Shown here: positions 1 to 9,273 of the stretch, one piece after another
How the letters are laid out: each line of letters begins with the position of its first letter
How positions within the stretch are numbered: the first letter of the stretch is position 1
Source of the DNA: Deltaproteobacteria bacterium
Lineage (GTDB): Bacteria; Myxococcota_A; Polyangia; Haliangiales; JADYYK01
Assembly (NCBI GenBank): GCA_020853705.1
Contig: JADYYK010000137.1
Span: 1-64,000 of the forward strand
Direction: 5' to 3'
Length of the DNA: 64,000 bases
Notes under the pieces: generated by a model
What the model was told of the DNA's origin: nothing
The model's database searches: none
Seen by the model: only the letters and a program-made list of their open reading frames with translations
Position numbers and translations under genes: made by a program

Positions 1-49
1 AATATCTCAATCGCTCTCGCGACCGATCCATCCCGGGGAGCTTCGTCGC

Positions 50-99
50 CGCTGCGCTCCGATGCTCACGTACGGCCAGTACGCTGCGCTTCGGTGCTC
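50..99. repeat. imperfect 18-bp direct repeat upstream of prfA
   Basis: The stretch 1-181 before prfA holds no convincing gene. Its only structure is an 18-bp unit at 50-67 (CGCTGCGCTCCGATGCTC) repeated at 82-99 with two substitutions. No promoter or Shine-Dalgarno sequence could be assigned. Confidence 0.4.
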
Positions 100-181
100 G
101 CGGCTCCTCGCTCGCCGGGCGCCTCGGGCCTCGATCATCGATTGACCTATCCACTCGCGGGCCCCTAGGGCGGCCCCGTCC

Positions 182-1309
182 ATGTTCGACGATCCGAAGT
201 TCCTCGCCAAGCTCGAGGCCATCGAACGCCGCCACGAGGAGCTGCTCGGGCTGCTCGGTGATCCCGCCATCATCGGCAACCGCGGCGAGTTCACCAAGCT
301 GTCGCGCGAGCAGGCCGGCATCAGCGAGCTGACCGAGCGCATCGGCGAGGGCCGCAAGCTGCACGAGGAGCTGCGCGGCGTCGTCGCCATGGCCCGGGAG
401 CCCGACCCCGAGCTGCGCGCCATGGCCACCGAGGAGCAGCCGCGCCTCGAGGCCGCCCTGCGCGGGCTCGAGGAGCGCATCAAGATCCTGCTGCTGCCCA
501 AGGATCCCAACGACGCCAAGAACACCATCATCGAGATCCGTGGCGGCACCGGCGGCGAGGAGGCCGCGCTGTTCGCGGCCGACCTGTTCCGCATGTACAC
601 CCGCTACGCCGAGCGCAAGCGCTGGAAGGTCGACATCCTGTCGTCGTCGCAGTCCTCCACCGGTGGCTTCAAGGAGGTCATCGCGCTGATCGAGGGCAAG
701 GACGTCTTCGCCAACCTCAAGTGGGAGTCGGGCGTGCACCGCGTGCAGCGCGTACCGGCGACCGAGACCCAGGGGCGCATCCACACCTCGGCCGCCACCG
801 TCGCGGTGCTGCCCGAGGCCGAGGACGTCGAGGTCAAGATCGAGGACAAGGATCTGCGCGTGGACGTCATGCGCTCGGGTGGTCCTGGCGGCCAGTCGGT
901 CAACACCACCGACAGCGCGGTGCGCCTTACGCACATCCCGTCGGGCCTGGTCGTGCTGTGCCAGGACGAGAAGTCGCAGATCAAGAACAAGGCCAAGGCG
1001 ATGAAGGTCCTGAAGTCGCGCCTGCTCGAGATCGAGACCGAGAAGCAGCACCGGGCCGAGGCCGACGCCCGGCGCGGCCAGATCGGCTCGGGTGACCGCT
1101 CGGAGAAGATCCGGACCTACAACTTCCCGCAGGATCGCCTGACCGACCACCGCATCAAGCTGACCAAGCACAACCTCGACGCCATCCTCGATGGCGACCT
1201 CGAGGAGGTCATCGACGCGCTGCGCATGGCCGCCCAGGCCGAGGCGCTGCACGGCAAGAAGGACGACGGCGAAAGCGGCAACGGTAACGACGACGATTCC
1301 GACGACTGA
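182..1309 (+). CDS. prfA: peptide chain release factor 1
   Basis: Class I release factor that reads UAA and UAG and triggers peptidyl-tRNA hydrolysis on the ribosome. The GGQ loop is present (SGGPGGQSVNTTDSAVR, about residues 236-252), and the PAT tripeptide typical of RF1 rather than RF2 lies in QRVPATETQG. At 375 residues it is slightly longer than the usual ~360 because of an acidic low-complexity C-terminus (DGESGNGNDDDSDD). No strong Shine-Dalgarno precedes the ATG at 182; this start gives the normal RF1 N-terminus. The often adjacent methyltransferase prmC is not next to it; the following gene is a multiheme cytochrome with its own promoter. Confidence 0.97.
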   Translation: MFDDPKFLAKLEAIERRHEELLGLLGDPAIIGNRGEFTKLSREQAGISELTERIGEGRKLHEELRGVVAMAREPDPELRAMATEEQPRLEAALRGLEERIKILLLPKDPNDAKNTIIEIRGGTGGEEAALFAADLFRMYTRYAERKRWKVDILSSSQSSTGGFKEVIALIEGKDVFANLKWESGVHRVQRVPATETQGRIHTSAATVAVLPEAEDVEVKIEDKDLRVDVMRSGGPGGQSVNTTDSAVRLTHIPSGLVVLCQDEKSQIKNKAKAMKVLKSRLLEIETEKQHRAEADARRGQIGSGDRSEKIRTYNFPQDRLTDHRIKLTKHNLDAILDGDLEEVIDALRMAAQAEALHGKKDDGESGNGNDDDSDD

Positions 1310-1387
1310 GCAGAGCGCCCCACCGCGAGCATCACAGTGCTGCCCAACCCGCGTGGATTCCGCCACAATCCAGGCCCCAATCAGGCG

Positions 1388-1415
1388 TTGACCGTGAGGT
1401 TCAACCTCTGATAAT
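1388..1415 (+). promoter_or_regulatory. candidate promoter with embedded palindrome upstream of the octaheme cytochrome gene
   Basis: TTGACC (1388-1393) and GATAAT (1410-1415) are separated by 16 bp and form a good sigma-70-type promoter. The spacer holds a perfect inverted repeat, GAGGTT-C-AACCTC (1396-1408), placed where a bound regulator would block polymerase. The remaining intergenic DNA (1310-1387) shows nothing clear. Confidence 0.55.
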
Positions 1416-1483
1416 GACAAGCCCCAAAGCGCCCCGCCCGCAGCCTTCCCCCGCGGGCACCGCCTTCTTCTGGAGAGTCACTC

Positions 1484-4400
1484 TTGGCCACCGACGGAAA
1501 GCCCGAGAAGCCGCCCAAGATCGACGAGCAGATCTCTTACAACTGGATGTTCTTCCTGCTGGCTGGCGCCTTCAGCGCGGTCACGGTGTGGGCCATCTAT
1601 GACGAGGTCATCACCCGCCGCGAGTACAAGGGCTACCAGGAGACCTTCTTCAAGATCGAGCGTCAGCTGACGCACGATCGGCTGACCAACGCGCAGAAGG
1701 CGCTCAAGGATGATCCCGAGTACCAGGCCGCCAAGAAGGAACTCGCCCAGCTGCAGGGCGAGCTGCGCGGCGGCAAGCGCGGCGCCTTCGAGGCCGCCAA
1801 GGCCGACGCCCAGAAGATGCGCTTCGACGAGTTCGATGTGCGTCAGCAGTTCATGTTCACCAAGAGCAAGCTCGACGAGGCCTACTACTACTACACGCTC
1901 GCCAAGCACGCTCACCTCAAGAGCCCCGACCAGCCCAGCTCCGAGTTCACCACGCGCGAGAAGGAGTACAACCACCTGCTCGAGCAGCTCGAGATCGACC
2001 GCAAGAAGATGGTCTCCAAGCAGGGCGAGCTGAAGGAGAAGGAGGGCGCGGTCAAGGCGTTCACCGCGCGCATCGACGAGCTCAAGGCCGCCATCGAGGT
2101 CAAGGAGGCGGCGCTGCAGGAGGCCGAGCGTGCCTACGCCAAGTCCAAGGGCAAGCTCGGCGGCCTGTTCGGGTCGGCCACCGAGATCGTGCAGGTCGAT
2201 CTGAAGCCGATCGATCGCGTCGATCGCTGCGAGAGCTGCCACATGGGGGCCAGCCGCGGCGGCTTCGAGCAGCTGGCGCCCGAGTACGCCATGTTCAAGT
2301 CGCACCCGTTCCGCCGCACCATCATGCGCCAGCACCCGGTCGAGGACTTCGGCTGCACCGCGTGTCACGACGGCCAGGGTCGCGCGACCACCAAGTTCTA
2401 CGCCCACGCGCCGTCGCCCGAGGAGGATCCGCACGCCTACCACACGCACTACTGGGAGAGCCCGCTGCTCAAGGCCCCGGTGGTGCCGACCCTGGGCGGC
2501 GTCGGCGTGGCGCCCAGCGAGGGCAAGGACGAGGGCCTGATCTACACCGAGGCCAAGTGCCGCTCGTGCCACAAGAACGAGTGGGACCTGCGCTCCGAGA
2601 TCCTGTGCGAGAGCGACGCCGAGTGCACCGACGCCGCCGCGCGCGCGGGCAAGAAGCTGACCTGCAAGGAGGCCAAGTCGTATGGCCCCCTGGGCGCGAC
2701 CATCCCCGCCAACGCCTTCGGCTCGACCTACCCGGCCAAGGCGCCGCCGAACCCCGACGCCAAGAAGCCCGACATCGTGAAGATGTGCGTGGCCCCCAGC
2801 GGCGACGCCGAGCTGGTCGATCTGGCGCCCACCCTGTCCAAGGGCCTCAAGACCATCGAGGAGGCCGGCTGCTTCGGCTGTCACCCCATCGAGGGCTACG
2901 AGAACCGCCCCAAGCCGGGCCCCGACTTCCGCCGCGCCTACTACAAGTTCACCGACACCAGCGACGCCCTGGCCACCGAGAAGCTGCGTGGCTGGATGGT
3001 CAACTGGATCATGGATCCCAAGGCGTTCCGCCCCAACACGCGCATGCCGCGCTTCTTCCCGGAGATCCTGAACCCCAAGGAGTACCCCTACGAGAAGACG
3101 CTGGACTGGGTCGGCTACAAGAACGAGATGGAGCACGACGCCGCCGCGATGGCCGCCTACATCCTGAGCTCGTCGCAGTCCGACGAGGCCGCGCGTGACG
3201 AGTTCAAGAAGTACAAGCTGGAGCCTCTGCCCGAGGGTGGCGACGCCGAGCGCGGCAAGCTGCTGGTGATGGGCGACGAGGACGACAAGGACAGCAAGGG
3301 TCCCGGTGGCATGAGGGGCCTCGGCTGCATGGCCTGCCACACCTACCAGGGCAAGCAGCCACCGGCGCGCAACCGCGGCAGTCACTATGACAACGGCCCC
3401 GACCTGGCCAACGTGGGCGACAAGACCACCGAGGTGTGGCTGTACAACTGGCTGCTCGACCCGCGCCGCTACGCGCCCGAGACGCGGATGCCGTCGCTGC
3501 GCCTGTCCAAGGCCGAGGCGGCCGACATCGCCAAGTTCCTCATCGGCCAGAAGACCGCGGGCGCGTCGTACCCGATGCCGACCGATCCCAAGACCGGCCG
3601 GCCCTACAACCTCGACGACGCCGACCTCATCAAGCACGGCGAGGCGCGCCTGAAGTACTGGGGCTGCTACGGCTGCCACTCGATGGAGAAGTTCCTCACC
3701 GAGGCCGGCATCGGCGTCGAGCTGACCGAGTTCGGCATCAAGACCTCGGACCGCCTGGACTTCGGCGACTACAACACCGACCACTCCAAGCAGACCTGGG
3801 ACGCCTGGACCTACCACAAGCTGCGCCACCCCCGCGTCTACGCCTACGAGCAGGCCAACCCCGAGAAGGCCGTCTTCAACCGCATGCCGCAGTTCGAGCT
3901 CAAGGACGAGGAGATCAAGGCCATCATGGTCGTCCTCAAGGGCATGCGCGGCGGCGAGAAGCCCGACCAGGTGCTGGGCAAGCAGCAGACCGATCGGGTG
4001 CGCCAGATCAACCGTGGCCGCGAGCTGGTGCGGGTCTACAACTGCTACGGCTGCCACGACATGGACGGCAAGCGCGGAGATCTGCGCTCGCAGTTCCCGG
4101 GGCCGACCAAGATCTACGGCCCGCCGACGCTGGCTTACCAGGGCTTCCGCACCCAGCCCAACTGGCTGTTCGACTTCCTCAAGGCGCCGTTCAAGCTGCG
4201 CCCCAAGCCCAAGGTCCGCATGCCGAGCTTCAACTTCACCGACGACGAGGCGCAGGCCATCGTGGCCTACTTCTCGGCCATCGATGGCGCGCCGTATCCG
4301 TTCCAGGATCTGTCGGCGGTGACCATGGCGCACGACAAGGGCCCCGAGGCGGGCAACGCGCACACCGCGATGGGTGCGGCGATGTTCGTCGCCGCCGAGT

Positions 4401-4834
4401 GCCAGAAGTGTCACGTGCAGGGCGCCGCCGAGACCGCGCCCGAGGGCGCCGTGGCGCCCGACCTGACCATGGCGCGCGTGCGCCTGCGGCCCGCCTGGGT
4501 GCAGCAGTGGATCACGCGCCCGCAGGCGTTCGACCCCGAGAGCCCGATGCCGCCGATCTGGGCGACCTCGAACATCCTCGGCACCGTGCTCGACAAGGGC
4601 ATGGTGCAGAAGTCGCGCTGGAGCGAGGCCCTGGTCGGGGATCCCGACGCCCAGCTGGGGGTCCTGCGTGACTACCTGTTCAACTACTCGAAGCCGGGCT
4701 TCAAGGCCGCGGTCGAGACTGGCCCGGCGCCCGCCGCGGTCAGGCCGCCGACGCCGGCGCAGCCGGGTACGCCAGGCCCCGCGCCGCGGCCCCGGCCCCC
4801 GGTCGGTGCTGCGCCGCGTCCGGGCAACCCGTAG
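1484..4834 (+). CDS. membrane-anchored octaheme c-type cytochrome with coiled-coil domain
   Basis: Electron-transfer protein of the periplasmic face, 1116 residues. The start is TTG at 1484, chosen for the GGAGAG at 1472-1477. An uncleaved-looking membrane helix (about residues 21-40) is followed by a charged coiled coil (about 80-215). Eight CXXCH heme sites follow, with first Cys at residues 249, 291, 359, 463, 615, 728, 854 and 973. Most modules carry a downstream distal-Met motif (RMPRFF, RMPSLR, RMPQFE, RMPSFN). A small Cys-rich insert after heme 3 (CESDAEC...LTC) resembles Myxococcota disulfide modules. The C-terminus is Pro/Ala-rich. It looks like tandem class I cytochrome domains. The redox partner is not encoded nearby, so its respiratory role is unknown. 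Confidence 0.85.
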   Translation: MATDGKPEKPPKIDEQISYNWMFFLLAGAFSAVTVWAIYDEVITRREYKGYQETFFKIERQLTHDRLTNAQKALKDDPEYQAAKKELAQLQGELRGGKRGAFEAAKADAQKMRFDEFDVRQQFMFTKSKLDEAYYYYTLAKHAHLKSPDQPSSEFTTREKEYNHLLEQLEIDRKKMVSKQGELKEKEGAVKAFTARIDELKAAIEVKEAALQEAERAYAKSKGKLGGLFGSATEIVQVDLKPIDRVDRCESCHMGASRGGFEQLAPEYAMFKSHPFRRTIMRQHPVEDFGCTACHDGQGRATTKFYAHAPSPEEDPHAYHTHYWESPLLKAPVVPTLGGVGVAPSEGKDEGLIYTEAKCRSCHKNEWDLRSEILCESDAECTDAAARAGKKLTCKEAKSYGPLGATIPANAFGSTYPAKAPPNPDAKKPDIVKMCVAPSGDAELVDLAPTLSKGLKTIEEAGCFGCHPIEGYENRPKPGPDFRRAYYKFTDTSDALATEKLRGWMVNWIMDPKAFRPNTRMPRFFPEILNPKEYPYEKTLDWVGYKNEMEHDAAAMAAYILSSSQSDEAARDEFKKYKLEPLPEGGDAERGKLLVMGDEDDKDSKGPGGMRGLGCMACHTYQGKQPPARNRGSHYDNGPDLANVGDKTTEVWLYNWLLDPRRYAPETRMPSLRLSKAEAADIAKFLIGQKTAGASYPMPTDPKTGRPYNLDDADLIKHGEARLKYWGCYGCHSMEKFLTEAGIGVELTEFGIKTSDRLDFGDYNTDHSKQTWDAWTYHKLRHPRVYAYEQANPEKAVFNRMPQFELKDEEIKAIMVVLKGMRGGEKPDQVLGKQQTDRVRQINRGRELVRVYNCYGCHDMDGKRGDLRSQFPGPTKIYGPPTLAYQGFRTQPNWLFDFLKAPFKLRPKPKVRMPSFNFTDDEAQAIVAYFSAIDGAPYPFQDLSAVTMAHDKGPEAGNAHTAMGAAMFVAAECQKCHVQGAAETAPEGAVAPDLTMARVRLRPAWVQQWITRPQAFDPESPMPPIWATSNILGTVLDKGMVQKSRWSEALVGDPDAQLGVLRDYLFNYSKPGFKAAVETGPAPAAVRPPTPAQPGTPGPAPRPRPPVGAAPRPGNP

Positions 4835-4843
4835 CTCTCTGCA

Positions 4844-5410
4844 GTGCGCCTGTCTGCCCTGCCCCGCCGCGTCACCTCCGCCCTCTCCCTCACCCTGGCG
4901 TTCGGCAGCTTCGCTCTGGCCTGCGGCAAGAAGGCCGGCGGCGGGGGCGGCCCCGACGCCGAGGTCGCCAGCACCAGCAAGCTGCGCCCCGAGAAGCTCG
5001 GCGACCTCAAGGGCTGCAAGGACAGCCTGACCGGCGAGTGGCACGCCAAGGCCGACCCGCGCTACCGCTACCGCTTCGAGGACCACGGCCACGTCATCAA
5101 GGTGTTCGCGCTGCTCGACGACGTCCCCGACGGCGGCCACCCGTCGGACAACTACGTCTACGAGATCGAGCGCTACCCGTTCGCCGACACCAGCAAGCCG
5201 CGCTGGCCCACCGGCAAGCTGCGCTTCCACGCCGAGGCCCCGGCCGCGGCGGGCATCAGCAAGTCCTGCCAGATCGAGCTCGGCGCCCGCATCACCGGCT
5301 GCCTGGGCCGGCAGCTGGTGCTGGCCTCGAAGATCAACGGCAAGATGGACTGGCCGAACTGCAAGGTGGAAGAGTCGGAGCTCTGGAACGAGACCCCGCT
5401 GGTGCGCTGA
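4844..5410 (+). CDS. small lipoprotein, function unknown
   Basis: Predicted exported lipoprotein of 188 residues. The GTG start at 4844 is 9 nt after the cytochrome stop, so the two are probably co-transcribed. The signal peptide ends in a lipobox FALAC with lipidation Cys at residue 27, followed by a Lys/Gly-rich linker. The mature part has Cys residues (GCKD, SCQIE, GCLG, NCKVE) spaced like disulfides and a polar beta-rich composition (EWHAKADPRYRYRFEDHGHV). I do not recognise the family. Its position suggests an accessory to the octaheme cytochrome, but that is only inferred from spacing. Confidence 0.7.
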   Translation: MRLSALPRRVTSALSLTLAFGSFALACGKKAGGGGGPDAEVASTSKLRPEKLGDLKGCKDSLTGEWHAKADPRYRYRFEDHGHVIKVFALLDDVPDGGHPSDNYVYEIERYPFADTSKPRWPTGKLRFHAEAPAAAGISKSCQIELGARITGCLGRQLVLASKINGKMDWPNCKVEESELWNETPLVR

Positions 5411-5520
5411 CCTCGGGCTCACTTCATGTGATCGAGCGTCGCTTCCGCCCACCCCGCGACTCCGCGGGGGCCGGCCACATGGCCGGCTCGACCCTGGGAG
5501 CAAGTGACCTTCGCTCAGCG
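5408..5520 (+). repeat. dispersed intergenic hairpin repeat, copy 1 (shortened)
   Basis: It begins at the preceding stop codon and shares its first ~30 bp almost perfectly with the reverse complement of 17138-17167. It keeps two hairpins: CCCCGCG/CGCGGGG around an ACTC loop (5452-5469), and GCCGGCC/GGCCGGC around ACAT (5470-5487). The central portion present in the copies at 16967-17167 and 37916-38058 is missing. The right edge also matches the 17-kb copy (GACCCT, then GAGCAA.TGACC). No gene lies in this gap. Confidence 0.75.
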
Positions 5521-5578
5521 CGTCGGCGGGCAGGCGCCGTAGCTGGTAAGCTGGGCTGGCCCGCCGGGAGGTGCCCAG

Positions 5579-6032
5579 ATGCCCCACAACTGGCAACGGA
5601 TCTGCTGCCCGGTCGACTTCTCGGCGTGCTCGCGCGCCGCGCTCGATCAGGCGGTGTCACTGGCGTTCCACACCGGCGCCGAGATCTTCCTGCTGCACGC
5701 GATGGAGCCGCCCGTGGACACCCTGGTCAGCGCGTCAGGCACCTGGACGCCGGGCGTGCTGTCACAGCTCGAGCAGGACCTCACCGACGAGCTGTCGAGC
5801 TGGCAGCAGGCCGCGCTCGACGCCGGCGCCGACCACGTGGCCAGCGAGGTCATCGTCTCGCCGCACCTGCGCACCGCCATCGTGCAGTACGCGATCCAGC
5901 ACCGACTGCGACGCCTTCGTGCTGGGCAGCCGCGGCGCCGGGCGCTCGACCCAGGTGGTGGGCGGGGTGGCCGCCGAGGTGCTGCGTCAGGCCACCGTTC
6001 CGGTCGTCGTGGTCAACCCGCCCCCCGCCTGA
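5579..6032 (+). pseudogene. universal stress protein (UspA family), frameshifted
   Basis: The start at ATG 5579 follows GGGAGG and gives a typical UspA N-terminus (ICCPVDFSACSRAALDQAV, then EIFLLHAMEPP). The frame is correct up to about 5902 (AIVQYAIQH). The conserved C-terminal nucleotide-binding part (DAFVLGSRGAGRSTQVVGG, then VLRQATVPVVVVNPPPA) continues only in another frame from 5904. One extra base near 5903 explains the break; without it the two parts join as IQHDCDAFVLGS. The unshifted frame runs to 6100 as meaningless Arg-rich sequence. No slippery heptamer is visible, so programmed frameshifting is unlikely. This is either a recent pseudogene or a sequencing error. A TAAGCT box at 5548-5553 may be its promoter. 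Confidence 0.75.
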
Positions 6033-6071
6033 GCCCCGGCGCCGAGGCGCGTGGCAGGCTGAGCGCCAGGC

Positions 6072-6650
6072 CTACGGCTTGGCGAGCAGGTCGAGGATGA
6101 CCTTCTCGAGCTTGTCGAGGTCGCTCTTGCCGTAGAAGCCGGCGTTGAGCTTGCGCACGATCCCCTTCTTGTCGACCAGGTAGCTCGACGGCATCTTGGG
6201 CGGCTTGTACTTCGAGACGATGTCGCTCGAGCCGTCGAAGGGCACCGTCATGGTCAGCTTGTTGGCCGCCGCGAAGCGGGTGGCGTCTTCCTTCTTCTTG
6301 TTGATGTTGATGGCCAGGATGACGAGGCCCTTGCCCTTGAGCTTCTGGTGCAGCTTCTCCAGCAGGGGCAGCTCTTCCTTGCAGGGCTTGCACCAGGTGG
6401 CCCAGAAGTCGATCAGCACCACCTTGCCGCGCAGGCTCGACAGCTTGACCGCCTTGCCGTTGAGATCGGTCAGGGTGAACTCGACGGCGCGCTCGCCGAC
6501 CTCCAGCGCGTGGGCGACCGGGGCGGCCGCCAGGCTGACGGCGAGGGCGAGGGCGGCGGCACCGAGCAGACGCGACATGCCGGGACGGACGCGGGGACCA
6601 GGGGCGGCATTCATGGGGTTCATGGGGTTCATGGGGTCCATGGTGTCCAT
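6072..6650 (-). CDS. TlpA-like periplasmic thiol-disulfide oxidoreductase
   Basis: Thioredoxin-fold protein with the active site WCKPC inside the motif DFWATWCKPCKEEL, probably exported and working in extracytoplasmic disulfide reduction or cytochrome c maturation. At 192 residues it carries an odd N-terminus: an MNP-repeat segment encoded by three copies of a 9-bp repeat precedes the signal-like stretch MSRLLGAAALALAVSLAAAP. The AGGAGG overlaps the stop of the upstream thioredoxin gene. Initiation is likely at ATG 6650 or the ATG 9 nt downstream; starting at MSRLL (6578) would lack any Shine-Dalgarno. It is the second gene of an operon, 6 nt after the DsbA-like lipoprotein gene. Confidence 0.85.
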   Translation of the reverse strand: MDTMDPMNPMNPMNAAPGPRVRPGMSRLLGAAALALAVSLAAAPVAHALEVGERAVEFTLTDLNGKAVKLSSLRGKVVLIDFWATWCKPCKEELPLLEKLHQKLKGKGLVILAININKKKEDATRFAAANKLTMTVPFDGSSDIVSKYKPPKMPSSYLVDKKGIVRKLNAGFYGKSDLDKLEKVILDLLAKP

Positions 6651-6656
6651 GACCTC

Positions 6657-7619
6657 CTACTGGCCCCGCTGGGCCAGCTCCTCGTCGATCCAGTCGGCGA
6701 TGTCCGCGACCTCCTTGGGATCGGTGTACTCGCGGCCGTTGAAGTACAGGGTCGGCGTGGCCTCGACACCCAGGGTCTCACCCAGCTTCTTGTCGGCCTC
6801 GATGCGCGCCTTGGTCGACGGCTGGTCGAGGTCGTCCTTGAACTTCTGCACGTCGAGGCCGAGCCCCTTGGCGATGCCGATGAGATCGGCGTCGGCCAGC
6901 TTGTCGTTGTGCTCGAAGACCTGCTGGTGCATCTCGCGGAACTTGCCCTGCAGGAAGGCCGCCCGCGTCGCCTGCGCCGCGCGCACCGACTTCTCGCCGA
7001 AGTGCTCCAGCGGGAAGTTCTTGTAGAACACCGCGATCTTGGAGCCGTACTTGTCCTCCAGCGCGTGCAGCGTGGGCGCGAAGTGCTTGCAGTGCGGGCA
7101 CTGGTAGTCGAAAAACTCGACCAGCACCACCGGCGCGGTGGCGTTGCCGACCACCGGGGTCGAGGCCACGTCGATGGGCTTGGCCTTGGCGTTGTAGCGC
7201 AGGTCGTAGATCGCCTTGGCCTCCTCATCGGTCATGTCGGCCTGCATCAGGCGACGCAGGTAGCGCAGCGCATACGGCGCGCGCTTGCACGCGGGGTCGG
7301 TCCTGGCGCTGGTCTCCAGGCTGTGCGCCTTGCCGCAGGGGCTCGGCAGCGAGCTGGCCAGCTTGCTGAACAGCGTGCGCTGGGCCTCGCTGAGCGCACC
7401 GATGTCGACCCCGGGCACGAACTCGACCACGGCGGCCGCGCCAGCGTCGCCGCCGCCAGCGACCGGGGAGGTCGAGGGGCTGGCGATGGGTGTCGTGGTC
7501 GGGCTGGCAGTTGGACTGGTGACGGGGCCGTCCGTCCGCTTCTTCTTCTGACAGGAAGCCCCCAGCGTGGCCGCCACCAGCATCAAGGAGGTCGCGGCGA
7601 TCCCTAGCGAATTTCGCAT
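6657..7619 (-). CDS. DsbA-family thioredoxin lipoprotein
   Basis: Lipoprotein of 320 residues. The signal peptide ends LGASC with lipidation Cys23, followed by a Lys-rich and Thr/Ser/Pro-rich linker. A helical segment comes next, then a DsbA/thioredoxin_4 domain with the active site CPHC (FFDYQCPHCKHFAP) and the family end GVEATPTLYFNGREY. It resembles DsbA-like oxidoreductases used in disulfide formation of exported proteins. It is first in an operon with the TlpA-like gene (6 nt gap). With eight nearby CXXCH sites in the octaheme cytochrome, a role in keeping heme-site cysteines reduced is possible but unproven. Confidence 0.85.
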   Translation of the reverse strand: MRNSLGIAATSLMLVAATLGASCQKKKRTDGPVTSPTASPTTTPIASPSTSPVAGGGDAGAAAVVEFVPGVDIGALSEAQRTLFSKLASSLPSPCGKAHSLETSARTDPACKRAPYALRYLRRLMQADMTDEEAKAIYDLRYNAKAKPIDVASTPVVGNATAPVVLVEFFDYQCPHCKHFAPTLHALEDKYGSKIAVFYKNFPLEHFGEKSVRAAQATRAAFLQGKFREMHQQVFEHNDKLADADLIGIAKGLGLDVQKFKDDLDQPSTKARIEADKKLGETLGVEATPTLYFNGREYTDPKEVADIADWIDEELAQRGQ

Positions 7620-7679
7620 TGCGATTGGGTGTATTCGGTCCCGGGCCGCCCGTCAAGACGAGGTCATGCGGATGCACCG

Positions 7680-7731
7680 TTGACGCTTCGCGTCGGGCGT
7701 GGTACCTCATCGGTGAATGAATCGCCATTCA
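7680..7731 (+). promoter_or_regulatory. promoter and FadR-type operator of the fadR-like/etfBA operon
   Basis: TTGACG (7680-7685), a 17-bp spacer and TACCTC (7703-7708) form a promoter predicted to start near 7715. Exactly there lies TGAATGAATCGCCATTCA (7714-7731), a perfect TGAATG-N6-CATTCA inverted repeat. From memory the Bacillus FadR consensus is TGAATGAMTANTCATTCA; 16 of 18 positions agree. The operator covers the start site and the ATG, which implies autorepression. Confidence 0.75.
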
Positions 7732-8447
7732 GCGGAGCCCCGGCGTCGTGGCAAGCCCCTGAAGGAGCGCGATCAGCCCGCTGTGGCGGCCGAAAACGGG
7801 GTCTCCAGGCGGGGTGGCGACAAGCGCGAGCGCATCCTCGACGCCGCCGTCCACGTCTTCGCCCACAAGGGCTTCTGGTCCTCCAAGATCTCCGAGATCG
7901 CGCGCGAGGCCGGGGTCGCCGACGGGACCATCTACCTCTACTTCAAGAGCAAGGACGACCTGCTGATCTCGCTGTTCGAAGATCGCATGGAGCGCGTCAA
8001 CGACACCCTGGCCGCCGCGATGGCGTCGTCGGACAACGCCGCCGACAAGCTGCGCCGCTTCGTGCAGACCCACCTGCAGCTGGTCGCCGCCAACCGCGAC
8101 CAGGCCGAGGTGCTGACGGTCGAGCTGCGCCAGTCGTCGAAGTTCATCAAGGAGTATGCCAACCCGCGCTTCGCGCAGTTCCTCAAGCTGCTGGCCACCG
8201 TGATCGAGGAGGGCCAGGCCAAGGGTGAGCTGTCGACGCGGGTCCGGCCGGTGCTGGCGGCGCGTGCGCTGTTCGGCGCGGTCGACGAGCTGGCGCTGTG
8301 GTGGGTCTTGCGCGGCGATCCGCGCGAGAACCTCGAGCGCGCGGCGGGAGAGCTGTGCGAGATGTTCCTGGGTGGCCTGGCGCCGGCGGCATCGGCCGGC
8401 GCGAGTCAGGCCACTGAACTGCCTGCGAACGTGAAAAGGAGAGTCCC

Positions 8448-8451
<4 letters not shown>
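7717..8451 (+). CDS. fadR: TetR-family fatty-acid-metabolism regulator, FadR-like
   Basis: DNA-binding repressor of 244 residues, predicted to sense long-chain acyl-CoA. The TetR HTH (about residues 38-85) contains AGVADGTIYLYFKSKDDLLI, which is nearly the same as Bacillus FadR as I recall it, as are ELRQS and ARALFGAVDEL further on. The N-terminus is about 30 residues longer than usual. ATG 7717 has no Shine-Dalgarno, but the predicted transcript starts 2-5 nt before it, so it may be leaderless. The stop overlaps the etfB start (GTGA, 8448-8451), so translation is coupled. The order fadR-etfB-etfA matches Bacillus beta-oxidation operons, supporting control of Etf by acyl-CoA. Confidence 0.85.
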
Positions 8452-9260
<809 letters not shown>

Positions 9261-9273
9261 GGAGACGCCGAAC

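Noticed and set aside
1478..5596. Open frame of over 1300 codons on the minus strand opposite the octaheme cytochrome gene
   Set aside because: It mirrors the GC-rich third positions of the real gene, has low-complexity Ala/Gly/Val/Leu composition and no domain or ribosome site.
5895..5910. Programmed ribosomal frameshift in the UspA gene
   Set aside because: No slippery heptamer or downstream stimulatory structure at the junction; a one-base insertion is simpler.
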